Assembly (NCBI GenBank): GCA_009746045.1
Contig: RPFO01000103.1
Span: 2,505,738 to 2,569,737 of the forward strand
Source of the DNA: Mesostigma viride
Taxonomy: Eukaryota; Streptophyta; Mesostigmatophyceae; Mesostigmatales; Mesostigmataceae
Length of the DNA: 64,000 bases
Direction of reading: 5' to 3'
Part shown: positions 20,921 through 31,029 of the stretch, one piece after another
How the letters are laid out: every line of letters begins with the position of its first letter
Position numbering within the stretch: position 1 is the first letter of the stretch
Notes under the pieces: model-generated
What the model was told of the DNA's origin: nothing
Database searches by the model: none
Seen by the model: only the letters and a program-made list of their open reading frames with translations
Position numbers and translations under genes: made by a program

Positions 20921-22796
20921 CATGCATCCATCCACCCACCCACCCACCCACCCACCCACCCACCCACCCACCCACCCACCCACCACCACCCACCCACCCA
21001 CCCACCCACCCACCCACCCACCCACCCACCCACCCACCCACCCACCACCCACCCACCACCACCCACCCACCCACCCACCCACCACCCACCCACCCACCCA
21101 CCCACCCACCCACCCACCCACCACCCACCCACCCACCCACCCACCCACCCACCACCCGCCCACCCACCCACCCGCCCACCCACCCACCCGCCCACCCACC
21201 CACCCGCCCACCCACCCACCCACCCACCCACCACCCACCCACCCACCCACCCACCCGCCCACCCACCCACGTACCGCCCACCCACCCACCCGCCCACCCA
21301 CCCACCCGCCCACCCACCCACCCACCCACCCACCCACCCACCCACCCACCCACCCACCCACCCACCCACCCACCCTGGCACCCACCCACCCACCCACCCA
21401 CCCACCCACCCACCCACCCACCACCCACCCACCCACCCACCCACCCACCCACCCACCCACCCACCCACCCACCCACCCACCCACCCACCCACCCACCCAC
21501 CCACCCACCCCACCCACCCACCCACCCACCCACCCACCCACCCACCCACCCACCCACCCACCCACCCACCCACCCACCCACCCACCCACCCACCCACCCA
21601 CCCACCACCCACCCACCCACCCACCCACCCACCACCACCCACCCACCCACCCACCCACCCACCCACCCACCCGCCCGCCGCCCGCCCGCCCGCCGCCCGC
21701 CCGCCGCCCGCCCGCCCGCCCGCCCGCCCGCCCGCCCGCCCGCCAGCCCCTGCATCCATCCATCCATCCATCCATCCATCCATCCATCCATCCATCCATC
21801 CATCCATCCATCCATCCATCCATCCATCCATCCATCCATCCATCCATCCATCCATCCATCCATCCATCCATCCATCCATCCATCCATCCATCCATCCATC
21901 CATCCATCCATCCATCCATCCATCCATCCATCCATCCATCCATCCATCCATCCATCCATCCATCCATCCATCCATCCATCCATCCATCCATCCATCCATC
22001 CATCCATCCATCCATCCATCCATCCATCCATCCATCCATCCATCCATCCATCCATCCATCCATCCATCCATCCATCCATCCATCCATCCATCCATCCATC
22101 CATCCATCCATCCATCCATCCATCCATCCATCCATCCATCCATCCATCCATCCATCCATCCATCCATCCATCCATCCATCCATCCATCCATCCATCCATC
22201 CATCCATCCATCCATCCATCCATCCATCCATCCATCCATCCATCCATCCATCCATCCATCCATCCATCCATCCATCCATCCATCCATCCATCCATCCATC
22301 CATCCATCCATCCATCCATCCATCCATCCATCCATCCATCCATCCATCCATCCATCCATCCATCCATCCATCCATCCATCCATCCATCCATCCATCCATC
22401 CATCCATCCATCCATCCATCCATCCATCCATCCATCCATCCATCCATCCATCCATCCATCCATCCATCCATCCATCCATCCATCCATCCATCCATCCATC
22501 CATCCATCCATCCATCCATCCATCCATCCATCCATCCATCCATCCATCCATCATCCATCCATCCATCCATCCATCCATCCATCCATCCATCCATCCATCC
22601 ATCCATCCATCCATCCATCCATCCATCCATCCATCCATCCATCCATCCATCCATCCATCCATCCATCCATCCATCCATCCATCCATCCATCCATCCATCC
22701 ATCCATCCATCCATCCATCCATCCATCCATCCATCCATCCATCCATCCATCCATCCATCCATCCATCCATCCATCCATCCATCCATCCATCCATCT
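20921..22796. repeat. (CCCA)n, (CCCG)n and (CATC)n tetranucleotide array, 1.9 kb
   Basis: (CCCA)n with occasional CCA or CCCG units runs to about 21668, (CCCG)n to about 21744, and then roughly 260 almost perfect CATC units to 22796. One CATC unit has lost a base near 22552. The giant open frames here (WMDG, HPSI and HPPT repeats) are repeat products. The right end passes directly into a LINE-A hairpin. Confidence 0.97.
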
Positions 22797-22852
22797 GGGT
22801 TAATGCTCCGTGACTCCCCAACGGGAGCACGAGATTAATATATTAATTAATT
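22797..22852 (+). mobile_element. LINE-A 3' end (hairpin and tail)
   Basis: GGGTTAATGCTCCGTG leads into a perfect family-A hairpin (arms CGTG/CACG and CTCCC/GGGAG, loop CAAC) and an ATTAATTAATTA tail. The CATC array to its left is the expanded form of the short CATC run seen in the LINE-A UTR at 2648-2675. Confidence 0.75.
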
Positions 22853-23099
22853 ATAAAGAGATTAGCGTAGGCGCCATGAGTTTTCATAGACGCCATCACA
22901 TGCCCCCGGGCATTATCGCACACAAGTCCTTACTCACCGAAGTAAGTGCGCGTGACAATCATATGGCATCAGTGGCAACCCTTTTTAAGTTTGAAGTGTT
23001 TTTATGGTTTGCAAAGTGTGCATGTACCGTATTATGCATACTAATGCAACAGAACGTCACATATCTACCTGCAATCTCCATTCTTAAAATACAGCTTTA

Positions 23100-23390
23100 G
23101 CATAACTATCTAGACTAGCATGCTACGTCCATCGCTTCGATCGCTCTGCTTGCTTGCCCACGCTCTCCTTGTCATGCTATGCCCATGCGGGTCTTATTGC
23201 ACCCAACCCACAGAATTTGCCGGATCGTTTAATCGTATCTGATTGCTGCTGTGGCATGCCTCTGTCATGAAGGGAAAAGGGGGGTCTATGCCTCTTTTCG
23301 TGCTGTGCATATATAGGGATTCAAAGAACTCTGGAGCTCCGTGACTTCCAAACGGGAGCACGTGTTTTAATTAATTAATAACATAATAAA
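23100..23390 (+). mobile_element. Family-A 3' end, degenerate
   Basis: UTR landmarks are GGTCTTATTGCACCC, TTTGCCGGATCGTTTAATCG and GGCATGCC, then a hairpin with one mismatch (GGAAG for GGGAG) and a TTAATTAATTAAT tail. It lies about 130 bp past the stop of the minus-strand dehydrogenase gene. Confidence 0.7.
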
Positions 23391-23512
23391 ATAAACTATT
23401 GTTATGAGATGTTGCCAACGAACAGTCCATCCTGCGCCGCTGCGTGCCCCATCCTGCACTTGATGTCACTTGTTGTCATTCGGCGCTGCAACTACTAAAC
23501 ACTCCCGGCCCC

Positions 23513-26500
23513 TCAGCTCGCCACGCTGTGCGCCCTGTCCAGCACCTCCACCGTGTGGTCCCACACTTTCTTGCGCGCATCGTCCGTGTGCTCCTTGGTG
23601 GCCGTGGTGGCGGAGCCATCGGCCGCCAGCAGCCGGAAGCCCCCCTTGTGCTCGTCCGCAAACAGGCCGAAGCACATGTTCTCTGCGCAGTCCTCGGGCG
23701 ACTTGAGGAAGAGCTGGAGGAAGCGGACGGGTCCGCGCACGAGCGCAGGGAAGTCGCTGCCCCAGTTGGTGCGCACGGCACCTGGTGGCGTGGGTGGGGT
23801 GGGGACGGGTGAGTTTGGGATCCGCACGCATGCGCAGACAATCAAGCATGCAAGAAGCAGCCAATAAGACAGCAACGAAGCAGACAATCAAGCATGCAAG
23901 AAGCAGCCAATAAGACAGCAACGAAGCAGGCGAAAGAGGCAAGAAGGCAAGCCATGCGGGAGGGAGCAACAGAGTAAATGAGCAGGTGGGCAAGCAATGG
24001 GAGGCAGCAAGGGAGCAGGGTAGGGAGGCGCGTAGTGAGTTGCTGTGCACCGACGATAGGCGCGTGAGCCTATAGCATGGTCTATGGAATACACAGCCTT
24101 GACATGTTGCAGGGGATGCAACTCTGAGACGCGCCACCAGCGCGCGGGTGCGCCAGCAAGCCGTCAGAGTGGCATCCCCCCGCGGAGCAAGCCAGCGTCC
24201 ATCCCTGTGTGATAAGAAACCCTGCCCGCTCCAGTTGGCGCGTGGGGCAAAGGGCGCAGTATAGCCCTGCATTGCGTAGAGCTCATCCATTCACCCACAT
24301 GAGCCAGCGCATGCCTCCTGGATAGGGTGGTGCCGACTCACCAAAACGCTTTGCACACGGGTGGCGCGGTGCACCTAAGGAGGGAGAGACTTTGGGATTG
24401 CCAGAGGACAGTCCGCACAGTCCCATGGGTGTCACCCCACCAGCTGTTGTACGCTCATTGCCCTTGCTTCCCTTCCATGCATCCATTGTCCAACAGCGAC
24501 AAATATTACCCATGTCACATGGTACAGTTATGCCGCATGCCCTGTCCTTGCCCCCATTACACCTGCCGTCCCTGACCACGCATGGCATGTGCGACAGCGA
24601 CATATGGCAGATGGACGTGCGACAGCAACAGATGACAGTCGGTTGTGGCCTTGTGCTTGCGAGCCCATCCACCGCCCATGCCGTCCCACACTACACCGGA
24701 CACCATGCATGACCCCACGACCCGCGCCCAGCATCGTAAAGCGTGGGCCACAAACGACCCCAGTTCCCCCAACACGTTCCGCAGAAATCGGCGAGATGGG
24801 CTGCCCCCCTTGGCATGGTGCCACACATGCGGGGGCAGGGCGCTGGTCCACACCAAGAGGTGAGGTGAGGGGACCCTGAGGAAGAGCACAGAAGGGGCAG
24901 CGGGCGGTCAGGGGTTTGCAGCGCCGTTTGCGACACACCAACAAGCACAGGTGGATGATCGCAGCGACAGGATGTTTGTGGGGGGGGGGGGGCAGCAGGG
25001 GGTGGGAGGGGAAGGGGTGAGGGGGAAGGGGTGAGGAGGGGAAGGGGTGAGGGGGAAGGGGTGAGGAGGGGAAGGGGTGATGGCACAGGGGACAGTACAG
25101 CGGGGAAGGGGTGATGGCACAGGGGACAGTACAGCGGGGAAAGGGTGATGGCACAGGGGACAGTACAGCGGGGAAGGGGTGATGGCACAGGGGACAGTAC
25201 AGCGGGGAAGGGGTGATGGCACAGGGGACAGTACAGCGGGGAAAGGGTGATGGCACAGGGGACAGTACAGCGGGGAAGGGGTGATGGCACAGGGGACAGT
25301 ACAGCGGGGAAAGGGTGATGGCACAGGGGACAGTACAGCGGGGAAGGGGTGATGGCACAGGGGACAGTACAGCGGGGAAGGGGTGATGGCACAGGGGACA
25401 GTACAGCGGGGAAGGGGTGATGGCACAGGGGACAGTACAGCGGGGAAGGGGTGATGGCACAGGGGACAGTACAGCGGGGAAGGGGTGATGGCACAGGGGA
25501 CAGTACAGCGGGGAAGGGGTGATGGCACAGGGGTACAGCCTTCCTTAAGAAACACAACAAATACATCCCGAGCCTACACTCACTTCACGTACACTACAGT
25601 GGCAAGATCGACGTGCCCTCCTCGCGCCGCACTGACCTCATATCATGTGTGACAGACGGAAGGTGCAAGATTTGCATGCCTATCTTTAGTCAGCGTGCCC
25701 ACCTGGCGCCGCATGGATGAAGGTGAGCTGCGGGTTGTCGCGCGCCAGCTGGTCGAGCGCCAAGTCATTGTAGAACCCCGCCGCGTGCGCAGCATTAACC
25801 AGGGAGTAGGAGGACCGCAGCTCCAGGTCGGCCCAGTTGGTGTACGGCTTGTGCACGCCGCCGCTCAACACGCTCAGCACGCGCACGTCCTCCCCCGCGC
25901 CCGCCGTCGCCTGCAGAAGGGGAAGCAAGCAACGGATCATGCTGACGCGGCTGTAGTAGTGGAGCGCCAGCTTGACGTCGATGCCCTCCCTGGTTTCCGT
26001 CCGGCCCTGCATCGTCGCGATGCCGTGCGTGATGACCAGGTAGTGGAGCGACGTGTACTCCTTCCGGAACTCTTCCGAGAACTTCTCGACGTTCCTTATT
26101 TCCGCGGCATCGAGCTTAATGAACCGATGTTTTCCTTCCGGGAAAACCTCTCGCATTTCGTTCACAATCTCTTCTCCGGCCGTCGAGTTTCTGCCGCAAA
26201 CGATGACGGAGGCATTGGCTTGAGCCAGCCGCTTGGCAATGCCCCGCCCGATGCCGCTAGTGCCGCCTGGAATGAGCGGAATTCAACCCAGAACATCAGC
26301 AAGCAAGGGTGGCTTAGTCCTGCTAAACTCGCAGCCTTCAGAAAAAAACGAACAAAGAACAGGCGGCGAAATTCACGCCAGGCGCCAAACGATGCACCAC
26401 AACTAGCGTGGCATAGATTCCTCCAGGATTTTCCCTTTGAACTCCCTAAAGCCTAGGCACACCTGAGACCAGGGCAATCTTGCCAGCAAGGTTTTTTAAA

Positions 26501-26538
26501 GAATTGGCCGCCTTAATGGCTGACAACCCTCCCTTCAT
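23513..26538 (-). CDS. Short-chain dehydrogenase/reductase, copy 1
   Basis: Exons on the minus strand: 26538-26463, 26266-25703, 23781-23513, with phase-1 introns, giving 302 residues. It starts MKGGLSAIKAANSLKNLAGK. Across the first junction it forms the Rossmann motif SGGTSGIGR, followed by VIVCGRNS. Later it has VITHGIATM (NNAG-like position), VLSVLSGG and FIHAAPGAVRTNWG. The C-terminal block SPEDCAENMCFGLF and KKVWDHTVEVLD resembles fungal and algal NAD(P)-binding SDRs of unknown substrate. No YxxxK catalytic pair is visible: the expected place reads SYSLVNAAHAAGFYNDL. It is paired head-to-head with copy 2, with identical exon lengths. Intron 2 (1.9 kb) holds two tandem repeats. Confidence 0.88.
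23836..23930. repeat. 45-bp tandem duplication in SDR copy 1 intron 2
   Basis: GACAATCAAGCATGCAAGAA and the following 25 bases occur twice in direct succession. Confidence 0.85.
25016..25533. repeat. 34-bp minisatellite in SDR copy 1 intron 2
   Basis: About 13 copies of a unit with GATGGCACAGGGGACAGTAC. Some differ by one base (AAAGGG versus AAGGGG). A purine-rich degenerate stretch precedes it. No spacers are present, so it is not a CRISPR array. Confidence 0.95.
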
Positions 26539-27339
26539 CGCAACGACCGATTATGGTTCTCTGGATGTCCCGCAGTTCTTTAGTAATCAAGGGGGTCCTG
26601 ACGCCAATTCTTACCGCAACAGCCTCACCATGGTTCACGGGGGGATTTAGCCACGGGAGTACAAAAAACCTATTTCGAAAGGCCAAAGTTGTGTGGGGTA
26701 ACGCGTCTATCTATCTAACCCTCGGATTCTACAGCGAACGGTGAAATCCTGGCCGAATGTTGGATGATGCTATCGTAAAATCACCATGCATGGCAGTCGG
26801 TCTTGCTGGCAATGATGAATTGGGTATGTATGCAACCAGCATCACGCGTCCACTTGGCCAAAATGTTAGTTGCCTTTCCGTTTCTTCCTGACAGGTACGG
26901 GGATCTACCAGGAAGTAAATGGGAACATCTTCCAGGATTTCAAATAGTGAATAATGGCAGGTAGATAGTGTACTTTTGAGTTGAGGTAGATAGTGTACAG
27001 TATAGAACACAAATATCTGCGAGGCGTCTACGGTAATATAGGAGCAACGTCCGCTTCTGAACTGCAGGATCGGCGAGGAAACTTTCCCGCGCGTTAACTT
27101 TCCCGCGCGGTCACCCCCCGCAACTGACGTGGCATCCGTGTATGATCTTCTGGTTGGAGTTTACCTTGTCCGCCATGGTCGCAACCCTGAATTGCGTATT
27201 GTTCCTTAGTTGCATTGCTATATCCTGGGAGGATCCGTGGTTGTGTGACGTCGCCAACCTAGTGCAATGCCTTCTACCCCTGAGCACTAGGCAGGAGAAA
27301 GGAGTTTCCAGTTTCGCTCGCACCTACCCAATTATCACA
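26539..27339. promoter_or_regulatory. Shared upstream region of the divergent SDR pair
   Basis: An 801-bp spacer separates the two start codons. It contains two TTTCCCGC octamers at 27083-27090 and 27099-27106, which fit the E2F site consensus, and a duplicated AGGTAGATAGTGTAC near 26957-27000. A bidirectional promoter is inferred from gene arrangement only. Confidence 0.4.
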
Positions 27340-29020
27340 ATGAAGCGAGGATTAGTCGCTATCAGGGCGCATAACCTAGCCAAGAGCCTCGTTGGCAAGA
27401 ATGCAGTCGTTTCGGGTGCGTAGGAAGGATGTGCGCAGCATCGTTCACGCACTAGTGCCGCCATATGCAGTCAAGATATTACTGACGCACGTTGTATTTT
27501 CCAGGGCGCGCTCAAGTAATTGTAAAAATTGACGTCAAGCTTGCTTTCGGACCGCGCCATCGATGCGTGTTTTGCATGGATTCGCCAATTTCCAGGAGGG
27601 ACAAGTGGGATTGGGCGGGCCATTGCGAAACGTTTGGCAGCAGCCAAAGTATCCGTTGTCGTTTGTGGCCGAAGCGAGACCGCAGGAGAAAGCATCGTAT
27701 CCGAGATGAAAGAGGTTTTCCCGGAAGGAAAACATCGGTTCATTAAGCTCGATGCCGCGGAAGTAAGGAACGTCGAGAAGTTCTCGGAAGAGTTCCGGAA
27801 GGAGTACACGTCGCTCCACTACCTGGTCATCACGCACGGCATCGCGACGATGCAGGGCCGGACGGAAACCAGGGAGGGCATCGACGTCAAGCTGGCGCTC
27901 CACTACTACAGCCGCGTCAGCATGATCCGTTGCTTGCTTCCCCTTCTGCAGGCGACGGCGGGCGCGGGGGAGGACGTGCGCGTGCTGAGCGTGTTGAGCG
28001 GCGGCGTGCACAAGCCGTACACCAACTGGGCCGACCTGGAGCTGCGGTCCTCCTACTCCCTGGTTAATGCTGCGCACGCGGCGGGGTTCTACAATGACTT
28101 GGCGCTCGACCAGCTGGCGCGCGACAACCCGCAGCTCACCTTCATCCATGCGGCGCCAGGTGGGCACGCTGACTAAAGATAGGCATGCAAATCTTGCACC
28201 TTCCGTCTGTCACACATGATATGAGGTCAGTGCGGCGCGAGGAGGGCATGCAGATATATGGACAGGAGTGTTCTGCACTCTGTACCTACATGTCGTCCAA
28301 GTTGAACCTGGTAATGGATTATGCCAAGAGGTACGTAAGGGTGGGAGTTGGCTAGTATGCGTTCCTGCCGGCTCCCATTTCACACAGCATCATGTCATAG
28401 AGACGCCAACCGCTGTTTTTTTCACTAGTAAACGAATGCCTTGTGACTTTGGAACCTTTTCGGCTAGAAAATTGGTGGGTGAAAATGTGGTGAGACTTCC
28501 GGTACAGGTACTACCAACAGCTGACGATGCAGCTCTTGCTACTACCAACAGCCGATGATGCAGCACTTGCTACGGCCAACAGCCAACGATGCAGCACTTG
28601 CTATTACCAACAGCAAATGGTGCAGCACTTGCTACGTTCAACAGCCAACGATGCAGCACTTGCTACTGCCAACAGCCATTGATGCAGCACTTGCTCGCCT
28701 GGCTCCTGTTGTTGTGGTCAACGTTTGTGCATGCCATGCGTGCGTGCGCAGGTGCCGTGCGCACGGCCATCGGGGGCGACTTCCCTGCACTGCTGCGGGG
28801 GCCCCTGCGCGTGCTGCAGATGTTCTTCAAGTCACCCGAGGACTGCGCCGAGAACATGTGCTTCGGCCTGTTTGCCGACGAGCACAAGGGGGGCTTTCGT
28901 CTGCTGGCGGCCGATGGCTCCGCCGCCACGGCCACCAAGGAGCACACGGAAGATGCACGCAAGAAAGTGTGGGACCACACGGTGGAGGTGCTGGACAGGG
29001 CGCACAGAGTGGCGAGCTGA
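27340..29020 (+). CDS. Short-chain dehydrogenase/reductase, copy 2
   Basis: Exons 27340-27415, 27596-28159 and 28752-29020, with phase-1 GT-AG introns, giving 302 residues. It starts MKRGLVAIRAHNLAKSLVGK and forms SGGTSGIGR across the first junction, followed by VVVCGRSET. The rest matches copy 1. Exon 2 from about 27715, and the first ~85 bp of intron 2, are almost identical to copy 1 (one difference seen, a Val/Ile codon). Exon 1, the start of exon 2 and exon 3 (AVRTAIGGDFPALL here) are clearly diverged. Like copy 1 it lacks a visible YxxxK pair. Substrate and pathway are unknown. Confidence 0.88.
28520..28708. repeat. 30-bp repeats in SDR copy 2 intron 2
   Basis: Six imperfect units of the form CCAACAGCCAACGATGCAGC plus ACTTGCTACT. 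Unrelated to the repeats in the same intron of copy 1. Confidence 0.85.
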
Positions 29021-29689
29021 TAGGAGCTTTCTGGTGGGGGCCTCATAACCAAAGTTCTCGAGATAACGCGAGGCAAGGTTCTGCATTGACAATTTTTGCA
29101 CCCCTGTTCCTGCGGCAGGAAATTGCAGTGCTCAGTCCAACAACCTTCGAACGCAAGTTTTGCGTATAGTATATTTTGCATGTATCAAGCTGACCACATC
29201 AACGTTTCATTTGACATTCGTATGAGCTATATTCGAACAGAGGACCTAGGTATGGCAGATTTCGCGGTAATACGGGTCTCCCGATTCGAAGCGGTGCGTC
29301 GGTCCCAACTATAGCCCAACTGCACAAAAGCTCTTTAGCGGAGAGCAGTGCGTTTGAAATTCCCTAATAGGTACCATCGAGTAACCTCCATGAATCTAGT
29401 AGACGGCCATGGGGCGAATTGAAGTAGGAAGTACTACTACATGCCCACGCACGGTGTTAGTTGACAGTACATTTTTCTTTGTATACTTACCTTTATATAT
29501 CTTCATTTACAATGATAAATTATGTGGAGGTGAGAGTGGCATGCAACACAAGGAAATTAGTTAAACCCCGAAAATAAGAACCCTACAGAAAATAATAATA
29601 ATCTGACACGGGCTGATGCAAGGATCAAGCAAGCACAAGGTAGAACTGACTACAACACAAAACTACGACATGCGGCAACAACGCTGCCG
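29021..29689. other. SDR copy 2 downstream region
   Basis: No gene-like signal seen. The A+T content rises after 29450, with TATATATC and poly-A-like stretches, before LINE remains start. Confidence 0.4.
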
Positions 29690-29900
29690 GCCCACCAGGC
29701 CTGGGAAGGATCTAGACCGTATGGGTCGCAACAAAGTCGGCCCGGACGTGGCGGAATAACACTTCAGCCACGGTGCGAGTGAGGGCAAGGGACAGGCGCT
29801 GCCATGCACCAATAGGAGGACCGCGTCCGGGAAGACCATGGGGCAGTGTGACCCTCGACGTCGATGCGGCGGTCTTCACGCACGCCACTGGCAGCACTCG
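29690..29900 (-). mobile_element. LINE ORF2 extreme C-terminus
   Basis: The reverse strand encodes WQRLSLALTRTVAEVLFRHV and RADFVATHTV. The same end is visible at 35889-36134 (minus), where it follows a PD-(D/E)xK-like block. Confidence 0.6.
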
Positions 29901-29924
29901 AGGAGTTAACTAATTAACCCATCC

Positions 29925-30215
29925 ATTAATTAATTAATTAATTAAACATGTGCTCCCGTTGGGGAGTCACGGAGCACCGGAGTGCTTTCAAGCCCTGAGT
30001 GAGTGCACACAACGGGCAGCCCCGGGCAGAGACCCCCCCCCTTCGATCCCTCATGCCACATGCATGCGGCCACATGCAGGTTGCGCAATCGGACCCGGCG
30101 GCCGAACGTCGAAACGATCCGGGGCATCCCCTGGGGCTGCAATATGACCCGTGTGAGCATCGCATGCATCGCTATGGAGACGTGAGCAAACAACCAATGC
30201 AAGGCGAGACGCATA
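29925..30215 (-). mobile_element. Family-A 3' end
   Basis: A (TTAA)n tail at 29925-29944, then a family-A hairpin with one wobble pair at the base, the first hairpin with a TCCG loop, and about 220 bp of diverged UTR. Confidence 0.75.
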
Positions 30216-30399
30216 GCTAAGGCTGGCGGATGTCTGTTGGCTAGAGTGGTTAGGCTGTATGCATGGCATTGCTACGTGCTACCATGCCGGGCATTCGCAT
30301 TGCACCATGGGATGGCGATCTCCAGGTTGCATCACCCAAACATGGGATGACTACATCAAGAAGACAACCATGGGGATAACTACATAATTAATGGCTATA

Positions 30400-30890
30400 G
30401 TCTAGTCTAGCATGAAGCCCATGGCCCCGAACTCCTCAAGGACAATCAGGGGATGATCCACCCAGTGGGGCCCCACGTTGCCGCAGGAGGCAAACTTGTC
30501 GTGCTCAGCCACAGCGGCATCCACAGCAGCACCGGCATCCACAGCCACCCGGAGGATATGGCGACCTGAGAGCGGCCGGGCCAGGCGGAGACATCGATGA
30601 GCAGGTGGGCCCACCCTGCCTGGGGCAGGGTTGGCAACTGAACCCTGCCCATCGTAGCTGTCAAGGACGGTAATGTCGGGCCGGCCGGTGGTTGGTACGT
30701 GAATAGAAGGCTGCCGGCCCATCCGCGTCCTCGCACTTGATGGTGGATTGGGGACGGAAAGACTGAACGAACCAAGGCACACACCACCCGGGGAGGAGCC
30801 GGCGGTATGGAGTCTGATAGAGATCGAAGCAGCTTTGGTTCTGCTGGCCACCCATGCATGCGATCGGTACTGCGTCCCGGTAGTATCGAG
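30400..30890 (-). mobile_element. Retroelement C-terminal endonuclease-like domain, degraded
   Basis: The minus strand reads RPDITVLDSYDGQ, EHDKFASCGNVGPHW and IVLEEFGAMGFM. The block matches the one at 51440-51720. The RPDI...LLIDVSV arrangement, best seen at about 36100, resembles the restriction-like endonuclease of R2/Dualen-type elements. Frameshifts make it non-functional. Confidence 0.5.
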
Positions 30891-31029
30891 AGCAAGCCCG
30901 CACTCCTTGCTTACCTTTATATATCAAGGAGACATGTACAACCATATGCGGGATAGCGGGATGGTTGCTGTCATGCAACTGCCACTTCCAACGTCCCTCA
31001 CAGGACTTGGTCACTTTTCGGAGCCCTAG

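Noticed and set aside
20899-22838. Open frames of about 550-640 codons with WMDG, GWVG, HPSI and HPPT repeats
   Set aside because: Pure products of the tetranucleotide array. A period of four bases read in threes repeats every four codons in any frame.
25069-25530. CRISPR-like array of 34-bp units
   Set aside because: Units are directly adjacent with no spacers, in a eukaryotic intron. It is a minisatellite.
25695-26456. 253-codon plus-strand frame opposite SDR exon 2, with a matching 210-codon frame opposite copy 2
   Set aside because: Shadow of the coding strand in GC-rich DNA. The apparent conservation comes from the gene-conversion tract.
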